Shown here: in pieces, positions 55,601 to 55,990 of the stretch | Layout of the letters: each line of letters opens with the position of its first letter | How positions within the stretch are numbered: position 1 is the first letter of the stretch | Origin: Guyanagaster necrorhizus | Taxonomy: Eukaryota; Basidiomycota; Agaricomycetes; Agaricales; Physalacriaceae | Assembly: GCF_019112545.1 (NCBI RefSeq) | Contig: NW_025064914.1 | Span: 200,886 to 256,875 of the forward strand | Length of the DNA stretch: 55,990 bases | Direction: 5' to 3' | The notes under the pieces: generated by a model | Seen by the model: the letters and a program-made list of their open reading frames with translations, nothing else | Databases searched by the model: none | What the model was told of the DNA's origin: nothing | Position numbers and translations under genes: made by a program

Positions 55601-55985
55601 TCTCACTTCATTCCAGTTACTAGCTGCTTTGTATGCATGTGCCATATAGTGTCCATGTTTCGATGACAGCAACATCTGTGCCAAAGTGTGTTATCCATCT
55701 GGCAGATACTTGTAGAGCTTGAGTTTGCAATGATAGTGATCGATTTTGAGAATGAATGTGTGGTAGCATTGATATAGCCAATATTGCTCTCATTTACAGT
55801 TGCTGTGAATTGGATCTTTTCACCCTGGCTGAAAGTGACATCTGATCCAGCGATTGAGATCCTAAATCCCTTTTCCCATGTAAGATGATAGGGCGATAAG
55901 AGATTACTTTTCAATGCTGGTACATGTAATGTGTCAAGAAGTTCCACCACTGAGCCTTTCTCCCCCTGAATCTCTGGCTCCAATA
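52640..55985 (-). pseudogene. pol: Copia pol: GAG-pre-integrase, integrase, RT, RNase H
   Basis: GAG-pre-integrase at 55,603-55,983 includes LWHRCCCHRN. Integrase core follows (about 54,900-55,560; HFHVFGCLAYVLVRKKGC and CIFVGYPEGVKGW). A Ser/Pro-rich linker is at 54,250-54,714. RT lies at about 53,200-54,190 (WSVDISSAFLNGDLKEEVYL). The catalytic Tyr-x-Asp-Asp position near 53,605-53,620 reads VFVNNVTI, so both Asp are Asn. RNase H ends the frame (TLSTTEAKYVAAVSAGQEIL...DNQSALSVAHNPDHHSHVKH). Several stops interrupt it. Inactive copy. Confidence 0.9.
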
Positions 55986-55990
55986 CTACT

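Larger units (their letters stand above)
52417..55990 (-). mobile_element. Ty1/copia element (3' part, runs off window)
   Basis: The minus-strand order from the right edge is GAG-pre-integrase, integrase, RT and RNase H, polypurine tract and 3' LTR. This Int-before-RT order defines Ty1/copia. It inserted into the gag of G1 copy F at 52,416/52,417. Gag and the 5' LTR are beyond the window. Confidence 0.92.

Noticed and set aside
1..55990. CRISPR arrays, rRNA, tRNA genes and prokaryotic-type operons
   Set aside because: None seen; the short spliced introns and retrotransposon types point to a fungal nuclear sequence.

Overview
This window looks like part of an Agaricomycete (mushroom-type basidiomycete) chromosome. 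The protein-coding genes are split by short introns of about 45-60 nt with GT...AG ends. F-box-like proteins are locally multiplied, and large Ty3/gypsy and Ty1/copia retrotransposons are stacked inside each other. No species can be named from the sequence alone.

Left part (1-27,495): a deep nest of retrotransposons. One Ty3/gypsy family, called G1 here (LTR about 424-470 bp, TGTTA...TAACA), is present as copies A (minus, 329-3,744), B (minus, 8,445-13,693), C (plus; 13,694-14,272, 16,086-16,900 and 24,817-27,495) and D (plus, 16,901-24,816, complete), plus one solo LTR (24,080-24,540). A different chromodomain gypsy, G2 (3,745-8,444), and an unclassified element X (1-328 and about 14,273-16,085) are also there. 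Junctions give the order: B, D and X2 lie in C; a solo LTR lies in D's 3' LTR; G2 lies in B; A lies in G2; X1 lies in A. CpG content follows this order: youngest copy A is CpG-rich, G2 intermediate, and B, C and D almost free of CpG, with stops that are mostly TGA where relatives have Arg.

Middle part (about 28,060-46,000): CpG-rich genic island. It holds a 4-exon F-box protein gene (29,731-31,368), two paralogous C2H2 zinc-finger genes with the same intron positions (31,807-32,607 and 39,030-40,019), a broken ankyrin-repeat gene (34,928-36,073), a broken F-box gene (36,893-38,400), a large F-box gene (41,782-43,188) and a 9-exon amino acid permease (43,428-45,483). The zinc-finger duplication seems to include upstream DNA.

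Right part (about 46,000-55,990): CpG-poor again. It has a decayed partial duplicate of the F-box gene, a solo LTR with perfect target duplications, and a second nest: G1 copy E interrupted by G1 copy F, which is interrupted by a minus-strand Ty1/copia element running off the window.

The most striking observation is in the G1 family. The sequence just inside the 5' LTR is complementary to a site 34-35 nt downstream of the LTR TATA box, as expected for Tf1/sushi-type self-primed reverse transcription. G1 also has an unusual 5' coding region: an N-terminal hydrophobic ORF conserved in five copies, followed by a +1 overlapping gag frame. G2 carries an antisense, apparently spliced, Cys-rich ORF.
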